This document shows, piece by piece, positions 1 to 6,180 of a DNA stretch of 14,295 bases; positions within the stretch are counted from its first letter, which is position 1; each line of letters starts with the position of its first letter. The notes under the pieces were generated by a model. It saw nothing but the letters and a program-made list of their open reading frames with translations. It was not told the DNA's origin and ran no database searches. This DNA is from Candidatus Uhrbacteria bacterium (GTDB taxonomy: Bacteria > Patescibacteriota > Patescibacteriia > UBA9934 > UBA11717), in assembly GCA_013203725.1 (NCBI GenBank), contig JABMPK010000037.1, positions 1-14,295 on the forward strand, in the 5' to 3' direction. Made by a program: the position numbers and the translations under genes.

Positions 1-149
1 CTCCATCCAATAACCGACATCCGCAAAAAGTTCTGATGGAACTCCTGAATGTCTAATGGAAGAACTAGTCCCCAGAAATGGCAGACAACGTACGCAACGG
101 CTCCGACTCCGGCGAGTGTTGCTCCTAAATGATTTTTGCAAAGCATCAT
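1..149 (-). CDS. Small membrane protein, 3' end outside window
   Basis: An open frame of 49 codons begins at ATG 147-149 and runs off the left edge without a stop. It follows csoR on the same strand after only 10 bp, so the two are probably co-transcribed. The translation starts MMLCKNHLGATLAGVG and contains a hydrophobic stretch with CHFWGLVLP at about residues 23-31, then His-containing IQEFHQNF. This pattern, a Gly/Ala-rich helix followed by Cys and a short His segment, reminds me of the small DUF5676-type membrane proteins, but the fragment is too short to assign. No clear SD precedes the ATG. A second in-frame ATG follows immediately (144-146), so the start could be one codon later. A role in copper handling is inferred only from its csoR neighbour. 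Confidence 0.6.
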   Translation of the reverse strand, partial: MMLCKNHLGATLAGVGAVAYVVCHFWGLVLPLDIQEFHQNFLRMSVIGW

Positions 150-159
150 ATATAAGACG

Positions 160-435
160 TTAAGAATTTTTTCTTGAAAGTTTGTATATTTTGAGTAGCT
201 CTTCTCTGAGGTGTTCGCTCTTGCTACCTTTTGTCATGTGTGACTTTACGCAGGAATTTAGATGCTGGTCTAGCAGGTGAGCGTCTAAACTTTTTAATGC
301 TTTTTGTATGGCTAATGATTGATTGAGTAGATCAACACAGTATGATTTATCTTGAATCCCTGCCTCAAGTTTTCCCATAAGACCTTTTAGTATGCGTACT
401 CGATGTATCGCACGTTTTGTTGCATCTTGCTTCAT
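160..435 (-). CDS. csoR: CsoR-family copper-sensing transcriptional repressor
   Basis: A 91-residue all-helical repressor of the CsoR/RcnR (DUF156) family. The helix-1 pattern HRVRILKG...GI is followed by YCVDLLNQ and then HLNSC. With the start at 433-435 the ligand residues are C33, H58 and C62. Their spacing, C-x24-H-x3-C, equals the Cu(I) triad of Mycobacterium tuberculosis CsoR (C36/H61/C65). It differs from the His-rich Ni sensor RcnR and from the His-lacking persulfide sensor CstR. An upstream TTG at 472-474 would extend the frame by 13 residues, but it lies across the promoter and operator, so ATG 433-435 is preferred. Family knowledge: apo-CsoR binds DNA and Cu(I) releases it. The operator in its own promoter suggests autoregulation and control of the divergent cluster. 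Start-to-start distance to the divergent gene is only 33 bp. Confidence 0.9.
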   Translation of the reverse strand: MKQDATKRAIHRVRILKGLMGKLEAGIQDKSYCVDLLNQSLAIQKALKSLDAHLLDQHLNSCVKSHMTKGSKSEHLREELLKIYKLSRKNS

Positions 436-445
436 ATATGATACT

Positions 446-474
446 ATTATAGTACCCATGGGGGTATTATGCAA
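446..474 (-). promoter_or_regulatory. csoR promoter with operator in spacer
   Basis: On the minus strand a -35 TTGCAT (469-474) and a perfect -10 TATAAT (446-451) are separated by 17 bp. The expected start of transcription, about 439-440, leaves only some 4 nt before the ATG at 435, so the transcript is nearly leaderless. The -35 overlaps the first codons of the divergent gene. On the plus strand the overlapping hexamer TATTAT (445-450) may serve as that gene's -10, with a poor -35 (TTGCAT 420-425, 19-bp spacing). The segment around 442-454 is close to self-complementary, so one sequence may give -10 elements both ways. Confidence 0.7.
453..466. promoter_or_regulatory. CsoR-like operator (TACCC-ATGG-GGGTA)
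   Basis: The palindrome TACCCATGGGGGTA has 5-bp arms around ATGG. It closely resembles the known CsoR site upstream of Bacillus subtilis copZA, which has the same TACCC...GGGTA arms. It sits in the 33-bp gap between the divergent starts and exactly inside the spacer of the csoR promoter, so binding should block RNA polymerase. Operator identity rests on resemblance and position. Confidence 0.75.
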
Positions 475-858
475 TTAAACCTCATCAAGTATATTCGTAC
501 AGCATTTGTTGCCGTGATTATTCTCGGTAGTTTTGCGTTGAGCGCGCCGATGAGTGTGCATGCAAATACACAAACGCCAATGCCGGCGATGGACAAAATG
601 GCGGCATCGGATTCTGGCTGCGATATGCAAGAGTGCACACAACAGCGAAGTGCATGTCAAACCCATTGCATTGACGACTCCGCAAGTAAGAAGGTCGTTG
701 TAGCTTCTACAGTTTCACACAGCGACAATACTGCGAATGTAGCACCAAGGCGAACAGTGATTGTTGATCATAGTATTAAGCAAAATTTTTCGATAGCGAG
801 ACTTAACAGGACACCACCCACACAAAAACTTCTTAGATCAGTGATGAAGCGAGAATAG
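469..858 (+). CDS. Small secreted Cys/Met/His-containing protein
   Basis: I do not recognise a named family. The 129-residue product has an N-terminal signal-like segment (residues 1-32: basic LIKYIR, a hydrophobic core, and SVHA before a likely cleavage point). A short ligand-rich region follows: PMPAMDKM, then C51, C56, C63 and C67 with H66 between the last two (CDMQEC...CQTHC). The C-terminal half is basic and has no obvious domain. Being the first gene of the plus-strand cluster, directly next to the CsoR-like operator, it is a plausible exported copper-binding protein, but this is inference from ligands and position. No SD is present, and the start codon lies within the -35 of divergent csoR, so the mRNA has at most a very short leader. 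A stem-loop 8 bp after the stop separates it from the next gene. Confidence 0.75.
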   Translation: MQLNLIKYIRTAFVAVIILGSFALSAPMSVHANTQTPMPAMDKMAASDSGCDMQECTQQRSACQTHCIDDSASKKVVVASTVSHSDNTANVAPRRTVIVDHSIKQNFSIARLNRTPPTQKLLRSVMKRE

Positions 859-865
859 ACACGAG

Positions 866-899
866 ACAAATAAAGAGATGATTCTCTTTAAGTATTTGT
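866..899 (+). terminator. AT-rich stem-loop between the first cluster gene and the DUF1573 genes
   Basis: Arms 872-877 (AAAGAG) and 884-889 (CTCTTT) pair around a 6-nt loop. The outer arms ACAAAT (866-871) and ATTTGT (894-899) also pair, leaving a 4-nt bulge, which gives about 12 bp. A T-rich tail (900-909) follows. This could be a weak intrinsic terminator, an attenuator, or a processing or mRNA-stability element that makes the first gene more abundant than the rest. The stem is poor in G+C, so strong termination is doubtful. Confidence 0.45.
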
Positions 900-928
900 T
901 TCGTGTTTTCTATTTAGCTAACGAATTT

Positions 929-1429
929 ATGAAAAAACAGACGAAGAAGTATTTAGTTGGGTTCTTGGCAGTCCTGATCGCAATAATCGGTATCAAGGTC
1001 ATTGCGTTCTCCGTCTCTCAAGTAGAGCCTGTTGAAAGTGCAATGCTCACAGTATCGGAAATGGATTGGAACTTTGGAGATATAGCGATGGCAGATGGAA
1101 TCGCAACAAAGTCACTCACTTTATCTAACGACACGTCATCATCTGTGACCGTGACGAGCCTGCAGACATCGTGCATGTGTACTACTGCACAAATCGTGCA
1201 TGCAGATGGGAGCAAGAGTGGCCTAAAAGGAATGGTAGGGCATGGCGGTTCACCGGGTTTGTCAGAGACGATTGAATCAGGAGAGGTCGTGACACTATTG
1301 GTAAATTTTGACCCGAACGCTCATGGACCAAATGCAACTGGACCCATTACGCGCAACGTGGCGCTTGAGACAAACAGTAAGGCGCAGCCGGAGATATCGT
1401 TAAAGTTTTCCGGTAACGTAATAAAGTAG
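929..1429 (+). CDS. DUF1573 domain exported protein (copy 1)
   Basis: A 166-residue protein with a basic N terminus (MKKQTKKY), one hydrophobic signal anchor (about residues 8-28) and an extracytoplasmic DUF1573 domain. That is an Ig-like beta domain of the ASPM/SPD-2/Hydin type. It shows the family pattern: WNFGDI near residue 50, SCMCTTA with C82 and C84, and NFDPNAHGP around 127-134. The sister proteins here have CGC where this one has CMC. It also has a Gly/His loop (GMVGHGGSPG, residues 101-110) that the others lack. An ATG at 878 would add 17 residues but lies inside the stem-loop, and the start at 929 gives a normal signal anchor. The gene ends 1 bp before the next start, so translation is probably coupled. 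Function of the domain is not established. Confidence 0.8.
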   Translation: MKKQTKKYLVGFLAVLIAIIGIKVIAFSVSQVEPVESAMLTVSEMDWNFGDIAMADGIATKSLTLSNDTSSSVTVTSLQTSCMCTTAQIVHADGSKSGLKGMVGHGGSPGLSETIESGEVVTLLVNFDPNAHGPNATGPITRNVALETNSKAQPEISLKFSGNVIK

Positions 1430-1430
1430 T

Positions 1431-2231
1431 ATGAAAATATCAGTTGGAATTATTATCCTAATTGCACTAGTTGCGAGTGTTGCGATATTACTGAATGGAA
1501 AAAAGGATGAGGCTTCAACTCCATTGTCAGTAAATCAGTCATTCGAATTTGAGCAAGATGAGTTTGACTTCGGAACGGTCAAACAAAGCGGAGGAATAAT
1601 CACACATGATTTTGAGTTCACCTATACGGGTGCGGATACAGTAACGGTCACCGGAATTCCAACAAGTTGCGGTTGTACCAGTGCGACTATTAATACTCCA
1701 ACCCTTACTACAGGATCGAAGGGAATCGTAACCGTTGCATTTGACCCTAACCTTCACGCAGAGCCATTGGGGCGTTTCTATAAGACGGTAACGCTGCTAA
1801 CAGACCCACAGATCCCAAACACGCCTGAGCTTAAGATATGGGCATCGATAGACCTTGACCTTGGAGAAGACGCTTATAAAGAAGGTTCACACGTTGGTGA
1901 GGTTCTTCTAAATACAGAGAACTTGGCACCAGAAAAGAGCTACCGAACAATCAGTGCCGCTACGCTCAAGGAAGCTTTGGAAGATAAACATTTCTTCATG
2001 GTGGATGTCCATGTTCCCGAGCAACAGCATATAGACGGGACAGACGCAGTAATTGCGTACGACAAGATTGCAGATAATTTGTCAGAACTTCCAGAGGATA
2101 AGGATGAGACCATTGCTCTATACTGCAGAAGCGGCAGCATGAGCCAACAGGCCGCTCAAGCACTCACGGACCTGGGTTACACCAACGTTATACACGTTGA
2201 AGGTGGCATCCAGGCATTCAATCAACTCTAA
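1431..2231 (+). CDS. DUF1573-rhodanese fusion protein, membrane-anchored
   Basis: A 266-residue protein in three parts. Residues 1-22 form a signal anchor. Residues about 38-140 are a DUF1573 beta domain with FDFGTV, TSCGCTSA (C80, C82) and FDPNLH. Residues about 172-266 are a rhodanese domain with a complete active-site loop YCRSGSMS (C232) and the C-terminal VIHVEGGIQAF signature. Rhodaneses carry sulfane sulfur as a Cys persulfide, and the 6-residue loop after the Cys fits the sulfurtransferase rather than the phosphatase (Cdc25-like) group. The signal anchor puts the rhodanese outside the cytoplasmic membrane, where it could exchange sulfur or disulfides with its neighbours. The start is 1 bp after the upstream stop, and no SD is visible. 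Confidence 0.85.
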   Translation: MKISVGIIILIALVASVAILLNGKKDEASTPLSVNQSFEFEQDEFDFGTVKQSGGIITHDFEFTYTGADTVTVTGIPTSCGCTSATINTPTLTTGSKGIVTVAFDPNLHAEPLGRFYKTVTLLTDPQIPNTPELKIWASIDLDLGEDAYKEGSHVGEVLLNTENLAPEKSYRTISAATLKEALEDKHFFMVDVHVPEQQHIDGTDAVIAYDKIADNLSELPEDKDETIALYCRSGSMSQQAAQALTDLGYTNVIHVEGGIQAFNQL

Positions 2232-2240
2232 AATATAAAT

Positions 2241-2516
2241 ATGAGCACAGAAGAAACAAAAGAAAAGAAAGCAGAGGCAAAGACAGTATCAATCAAGTTA
2301 CCCGTGATGGAGCTTCCATCGATTCAAGCGATTATCCTCATTCTTCTTATAGTAGTTGGCGGACTTCAGACAGCTCAGCTGTATGGTTTGAATGTAAGGA
2401 TTGCGTCAGGGGACGTGGGCGCTAAAAGTAGCTCGACCGTTCCGGTAGCAAGCAGCTCTAGTGGATCTGGTGGTTCCGTAACTTCAACCCTCCCAACAAT
2501 GGTCGGTGGATGCTAG
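2241..2516 (+). CDS. Small single-span protein with Ser/Gly tether ending in VGGC
   Basis: I do not recognise a named family. The 91-residue protein has a charged N terminus rich in Lys and Glu (residues 1-19), one membrane segment (about 28-46, AIILILLIVVGG) and then a Ser/Gly/Val-rich flexible tail (about 60-85). It ends in TMVGGC-COOH, and the cysteine is the very last residue. By the positive-inside tendency the tail should face outward. A terminal GGC at the end of a flexible arm recalls SoxY, whose GGCGG swinging arm carries sulfur intermediates; the analogy is mine. The gene lies between the DUF1573-rhodanese gene and the thioredoxin-fold gene. Its stop overlaps the SD (AGGTG at 2515-2519) of the next gene. 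Confidence 0.75.
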   Translation: MSTEETKEKKAEAKTVSIKLPVMELPSIQAIILILLIVVGGLQTAQLYGLNVRIASGDVGAKSSSTVPVASSSSGSGGSVTSTLPTMVGGC

Positions 2517-2525
2517 GTGATGCGT

Positions 2526-2909
2526 ATGAAAAAAATAACTATATTATATACGATCGCGTATGTCGTCGTTGGGTTGATGTTGTTGTCAGGCGCAATCTTG
2601 ATTTGGGACTCGAACACGACACTAGATCGGAAGGTGGAGGAAGAGGAAGAGGCTAAAAAGCCTGCAGAAATTGAACTTACACTCATATCTCCGGTCGACT
2701 GTGAGCAGTGTGTTGATGGCAATCTTATATTACAGAGTATCGAGAAGCTAGACGTGCGAATATTAGATTCACAGTCATTTACATCAGACTCCGAAGACGC
2801 AAAGGCGTTGATTGAGTTCTTTGGGATAACGCGAGTGCCAGCTGTTTTGATCGCAGGTGAATACAATAAAGAAAATGTCAAAGCAACATTTGATGCACTG
2901 GAAGGATAA
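2526..2909 (+). CDS. Thioredoxin-fold membrane protein, N-terminal half of a split tandem protein
   Basis: A 127-residue product: one N-terminal membrane segment (residues 4-27), an acidic/basic linker (KVEEEEEAKK) and a thioredoxin-like domain. The domain has ISPVDCEQC (C59, C62) and the cis-proline loop ITRVPAVLI (P105). ATG 2526-2528 is chosen over GTG 2517 and ATG 2520 because AGGTG (2515-2519) then lies 6 nt upstream. The frame stops at TAA 2907-2909, but the same frame stays open through the intervening bases into 2949-3341. I think the two halves were one protein of about 271 residues with two similar thioredoxin domains. This may be a nonsense mutation, a sequencing error or readthrough. 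The product is still a plausible membrane-tethered thiol oxidoreductase with one CxxC. Confidence 0.75.
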   Translation: MKKITILYTIAYVVVGLMLLSGAILIWDSNTTLDRKVEEEEEAKKPAEIELTLISPVDCEQCVDGNLILQSIEKLDVRILDSQSFTSDSEDAKALIEFFGITRVPAVLIAGEYNKENVKATFDALEG

Positions 2910-2948
2910 GAGACTGAAGGCTCACTTGTACTTCAGTTTAGGCAGCCG

Positions 2949-3341
2949 GTGTACATAGATCTTGCTACTGGTGAAGCGATGGGGCTTGTAGACGTTACTT
3001 ATCTTATTGATTCAAGTTGTTCCGATTGTTATGACGTAGCGAAACAGAAACAGATTATTGAAAACAATTTTGGAGTTACAATCAAATCAGAACAAACGGT
3101 CGACGCACGTTCAACATCTGGTCGTGCGCTAATAGATAAATATTCTATTGCGCAAGCTCCAACTGTAATCATCTCTTCTGAGGTCAGTGCTTACGAAGCA
3201 CTTACACAAGCTTGGAGACAGGTTGGAAGCATAGAGGATGACGGCACTTATGTGTTTAGACAGAACGCAGCATTGGGCGGTGTGATCTATAAAAATTTGG
3301 ACACGGGAGAAATTATTCGTCCAGAAGTTCCTAATAAATAG
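2949..3341 (+). CDS. Thioredoxin-fold domain, C-terminal half of the split tandem protein
   Basis: In the same frame as 2526-2909 after its TAA. The GTG at 2949 would give 130 residues, with only a weak AGG (2940-2942) before it, and an ATG exists at 2979. The product has SSCSDCYDV (C24, C27) and a cis-Pro loop AQAPTVII (P71), typical of thioredoxin folds, but no signal peptide or membrane segment of its own. Expressed alone it would remain cytoplasmic, which argues that it belongs with the upstream half. An internal repeat supports this: FRQPVYIDLATGEA after domain 1 matches GGVIYKNLDTGEI after domain 2. The untranslated bridge (2910-2948) reads ETEGSLVLQFRQP, matching the DDGTYVFR context of repeat 2. 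The gene ends 3 bp before the next start. Confidence 0.7.
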   Translation: MYIDLATGEAMGLVDVTYLIDSSCSDCYDVAKQKQIIENNFGVTIKSEQTVDARSTSGRALIDKYSIAQAPTVIISSEVSAYEALTQAWRQVGSIEDDGTYVFRQNAALGGVIYKNLDTGEIIRPEVPNK

Positions 3342-3344
3342 CGT

Positions 3345-4052
3345 ATGAAATCAATTACAGAACATAAGGCGTTATTGAGTCTTCTGATCGCTGTGCTGGT
3401 AGTTAATCAGATTGCGATAGGCAGCATCGGCCAGGCAATGGGTGCAACGCACGGACTGATGGCAGCAGGATTTGGTGTCTCTACAGCAAATGCTATGGAG
3501 ATCATGATGCCTATTCCAAACGATGATGGTAATACTACGCATATTCAGTCTATGCCAACCATCACCGAGGTTCCAGGAGAACCAGGTTCTGGAGACACTG
3601 TGACGGACGCGATGGCTGTCATGTTGGCTACAGGCACTCCGTTCTATGCACCTGAAGGGATCAGCTTCGATGATCCAGTCGGTTCGTTGCAAGTCTGGGG
3701 CAAGTATGATGGCGCTCAGCTAACACCCGAGCAAACGGATCGGTTTAAGAGATTGATAGCAATCTTTCCATGTAATTTCTGTTGCGGTTCACCGAACGAT
3801 GTTACTTTTGCGGGGAACTGCGGGTGCGCGCATGCTAGGGCGGCACGTGGATTCTTTAAGTACATGCTTACACAATATGGTGACACGTATTCAGATGACC
3901 AGTTATTTGGCGAAGGGTACAGGTGGCAAGCCATTTGGTATCCGTCAGGCGTAGTGGAAGATTACCTGTTGGCTACTGGGCGCGGTGATGTTATTGGTCA
4001 CAAGACCCATGGTGGGGCAGGTAATGATGGGATGCACGGCTACACAGAATAA
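3345..4052 (+). CDS. Exported protein with PCNFCCG / NCGCAH cysteine cluster
   Basis: I cannot name the family. The product has 235 residues. A signal-like hydrophobic segment (residues 9-28) is followed by a low-complexity region with several Met and a few His (about 30-95). A conserved-looking C-terminal domain holds FPCNFCCGSP (C143, C146, C147) and GNCGCAHARAARG (C159, C161, H163), then GYRWQAIWYPSGVVEDYLLATGRG and a His/Gly-rich end (GHKTHGGAGNDGMHG). Five Cys and a His within 21 residues look like a metal or metal-cluster site. There is a loose resemblance to PCYCGC-motif proteins of Gram-positive bacteria, which I would not press. Within this cluster a copper site is plausible by inference. 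The gene is preceded by the split thioredoxin gene (3 bp) and followed by a DUF1573 gene (8 bp). Confidence 0.75.
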   Translation: MKSITEHKALLSLLIAVLVVNQIAIGSIGQAMGATHGLMAAGFGVSTANAMEIMMPIPNDDGNTTHIQSMPTITEVPGEPGSGDTVTDAMAVMLATGTPFYAPEGISFDDPVGSLQVWGKYDGAQLTPEQTDRFKRLIAIFPCNFCCGSPNDVTFAGNCGCAHARAARGFFKYMLTQYGDTYSDDQLFGEGYRWQAIWYPSGVVEDYLLATGRGDVIGHKTHGGAGNDGMHGYTE

Positions 4053-4060
4053 TCTGTGAT

Positions 4061-4495
4061 ATGCAGCGCATTCTTATTATTCTCACCGCACTGAGTATTG
4101 GTGTAGCGGTTGTTTGGCTTGGGTACAAAACGCTACCAGAGGATAACGTCGAAGTAATCAATGGTCACATTGGTGTATCTGCCTTGCTCGTAGATTTTGG
4201 AGATATAGATCAAGATGGTGGCATTGTCTCAACAACGGTTGAAGTATCTAACACTGGTGAAGGGGTATTAGAAATTCATCGTCTCTCCACTAGTTGCGGA
4301 TGCACAACAGCACAGATGAACGAGTCTCCGCTCAGCGCTGGGGAGGCGAGAACACTTACCATAGAATTTGATCCTATGGCACACCCAGACCAAAGCGGTC
4401 CGATCACGCGAGTTATATATATTCAATCGTCAGACCCGGGTCAACCGGAACTAGAAATTGACATCACGGGCAACGTTATACCGAAAATATTATGA
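4061..4495 (+). CDS. DUF1573 domain exported protein (copy 3)
   Basis: A 144-residue protein: signal anchor (residues 3-22) and one DUF1573 Ig-like domain with VDFGDI, TSCGCTTA (C79, C81), FDPMAH (about 104-109) and a closing beta strand LEIDITGNVIP. It resembles the copy at 929-1429 most closely, sharing the FGDI start, GPITR after the FDPxxH motif and a GNVI end, so the two look like duplicates within the cluster. It lacks the rhodanese found in the second copy. Its stop overlaps the start of the thioredoxin-CcdA gene as ATGA (4492-4495), so translational coupling is likely, suggesting the two products act together. Confidence 0.82.
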   Translation: MQRILIILTALSIGVAVVWLGYKTLPEDNVEVINGHIGVSALLVDFGDIDQDGGIVSTTVEVSNTGEGVLEIHRLSTSCGCTTAQMNESPLSAGEARTLTIEFDPMAHPDQSGPITRVIYIQSSDPGQPELEIDITGNVIPKIL

Positions 4496-5697
4496 TTAAA
4501 AGAGTTCTATCAATTCTTATTCTTGGTGTTGTTCTTGTAACAGGGACTCATGCACTACATGCTCAGGCATCAGAACCACCAGTTGTAAGTATCTTTTTTA
4601 ATGAGGCTTGCAAGGATTGTGGCGAGCTCGTCAAAGAAACATATCCGTCATTATTCGAAGAGTATGGATATCAACTGGAACTACACGATTACATTAATGA
4701 ACGTTCAAATCGCGCGCTTCTAACACAGGTCAATGAAGACTGGAATATTCCTTTTGAATTACAAAGTCACATTGAGGCCTTCGTAAGTGACAAACTGTTG
4801 ATCGGCGGACATGTACCGCTGGACACCATTCGGTATCTACTTGAACATCCCGATGAGTATGACCGTCTTCTTGTGTATCAGGACAAGATGCATGGAGAAG
4901 AAACAGAGTATAGCGTGTGGGATTTTTCGAGTGAGGTCAAAACCTATCAGATCGAAGAACCGATCACTACGTATCTTCAGGAAGTCTCAGCTTTGCAACC
5001 GACAATAAAAACAAGCCGCGGATTTTGGGGACTCTTCGCTCTTATCACTAGTTCGGCGTTTCTAGATGGTCTGAATCCTTGTGCGTTCGCCGTCCTTCTG
5101 TTCTTTATAGGCTTCTTGTTCACGATTAAGAAAACACGAGCGAAGATCTGGAAGATGGGGCTTGTATACATCGGTGCGATTTATCTTGCGTACTTACTTA
5201 TAGGCCTTGGTATAGCGCAAGCGATTATTATCTCTGGCGCTCCGCATCTTATGGCAAAGGTCGGCGCCTATCTCGTGATCGCACTTGGAATTATTCAGTT
5301 GCTAGGGGTGGCTTTCCCGTCATTCCCAATCAAGCTCCGTATTCCATTAGACACGAAGGCGACTCTTGAGAAGTGGATGTACAAGGCGACCCTACCAGCC
5401 TCATTTGTTGGAGGATTCTTGGTCGGTCTGTGTACTTTTCCATGTTCGGGCGGAATTTACGTTGCAATCATTGGTATGCTCACTGCGCAAAGTACAGCAG
5501 TGCAAGGAACATTCTGGATGCTCTGGTACAACCTGATCTTTGTCTCCCCCTTGTTCATACTATTGCTACTCGCATCGAACAATAAGACGACCGAGAAGTT
5601 ACAGACATGGGAGCATAGCGAGTCTGTTCGAATCAAGCTTGCAATTGGCGGATTCATGATTGTTCTTGGAGCGACAATTCTTATATTCTTCACATAG
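4492..5697 (+). CDS. Thioredoxin-CcdA/DsbD-type transmembrane thiol:disulfide interchange protein
   Basis: A 401-residue fusion. Residues 1-26 are a signal peptide ending ALHAQA. Residues about 30-120 are an extracytoplasmic thioredoxin/glutaredoxin-like domain with NEACKDC (C40, C43) but without an obvious cis-Pro loop. Residues about 178-401 form a CcdA/DsbD-beta type core of roughly six membrane segments. It has the paired half-motifs LNPCAFAVLLFFIGF (C197) and CTFPCSGGIYVAIIGML (C318), plus an extra C314. CcdA/DsbD proteins pass electrons from cytoplasmic thioredoxin across the membrane through two such cysteines. The fused domain would receive them and reduce partners outside, plausibly the thioredoxin-fold, rhodanese or VGGC proteins of this cluster. 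Compared with ScsB/DsbD the domain order is simple, with one N-terminal domain and no C-terminal thioredoxin. The next gene starts 2 bp after the stop. Confidence 0.88.
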   Translation: MIKRVLSILILGVVLVTGTHALHAQASEPPVVSIFFNEACKDCGELVKETYPSLFEEYGYQLELHDYINERSNRALLTQVNEDWNIPFELQSHIEAFVSDKLLIGGHVPLDTIRYLLEHPDEYDRLLVYQDKMHGEETEYSVWDFSSEVKTYQIEEPITTYLQEVSALQPTIKTSRGFWGLFALITSSAFLDGLNPCAFAVLLFFIGFLFTIKKTRAKIWKMGLVYIGAIYLAYLLIGLGIAQAIIISGAPHLMAKVGAYLVIALGIIQLLGVAFPSFPIKLRIPLDTKATLEKWMYKATLPASFVGGFLVGLCTFPCSGGIYVAIIGMLTAQSTAVQGTFWMLWYNLIFVSPLFILLLLASNNKTTEKLQTWEHSESVRIKLAIGGFMIVLGATILIFFT

Positions 5698-5699
5698 CT

Positions 5700-6179
5700 A
5701 TGAACTTCTTGCCACTCGTCTCCATACCAATCATCTTCTTGCTTGTGGTACTGTTTAAGCCTCACATCTCCAAATTGTTAAAGTGGAATATATGCGCCGT
5801 GTGCGTTTCTGTGTCATCAACATGGGTTGTGATGCTAGCACTTCTTTCGGCAAACGTGATCGTTGATGCTACGCCTATCGCCATTCTGATGGGCATGAGT
5901 GTAACTGGCTTCATGTATAAGCTTGAAGCATATTACAAATCACACAAGCTTCGTCATCTATGGTTCTCCCGACTCGTTGTAATACTCGGAGGATTCTTGT
6001 CTGTCATTGTGTTGTTGCAAAGAAACTGGCAGGTATTCCTGCTGGTTGGTATTAGCTCCATACTTCTTCTAGTTATTGCAACATTCCTGACACAGGGGAC
6101 TACTCATGAAGACGCCGTGGAGTCAGCTGGTGACGGGGTAAAGAAGTCACTATTAAAAAAACTTGATAACTGCTGCTGA
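5700..6179 (+). CDS. Multi-span membrane protein with CAVC motif and CC tail
   Basis: I do not recognise a named family. The 159-residue product has about five hydrophobic segments (roughly residues 4-19, 33-52, 56-74, 89-106 and 109-131). A Cys pair, ICAVC (C32, C35), lies at the start of the second segment. A hydrophilic basic tail ends KKLDNCC-COOH (C158, C159). A CxxC at a membrane boundary plus a terminal Cys pair fits either thiol exchange with the CcdA-type protein just upstream (2 bp away) or metal transfer to the HMA protein downstream; neither is shown. The basic tail suggests that the terminal CC is cytoplasmic. The next gene's ATG follows 1 bp after the stop. Confidence 0.7.
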   Translation: MNFLPLVSIPIIFLLVVLFKPHISKLLKWNICAVCVSVSSTWVVMLALLSANVIVDATPIAILMGMSVTGFMYKLEAYYKSHKLRHLWFSRLVVILGGFLSVIVLLQRNWQVFLLVGISSILLLVIATFLTQGTTHEDAVESAGDGVKKSLLKKLDNCC

Positions 6180-6180
6180 T

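Noticed and set aside
436..474. TTG at 472-474 as the csoR start
   Set aside because: It would place the promoter and operator inside the coding sequence, and the family begins close to the ATG at 433-435.
878..928. Upstream ATG at 878 as the start of the first DUF1573 gene
   Set aside because: It sits in the loop of a hairpin and would add 17 residues before an otherwise ordinary signal anchor.
2907..2909. Recoding as selenocysteine, or an alternative genetic code, to explain the in-frame stop
   Set aside because: The codon is TAA, not TGA, and TAA ends other genes normally here (for example 4050-4052 and 10158-10160).
2907..2951. Programmed frameshift between the two thioredoxin halves
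   Set aside because: Both halves are in the same frame, so no shift is needed.
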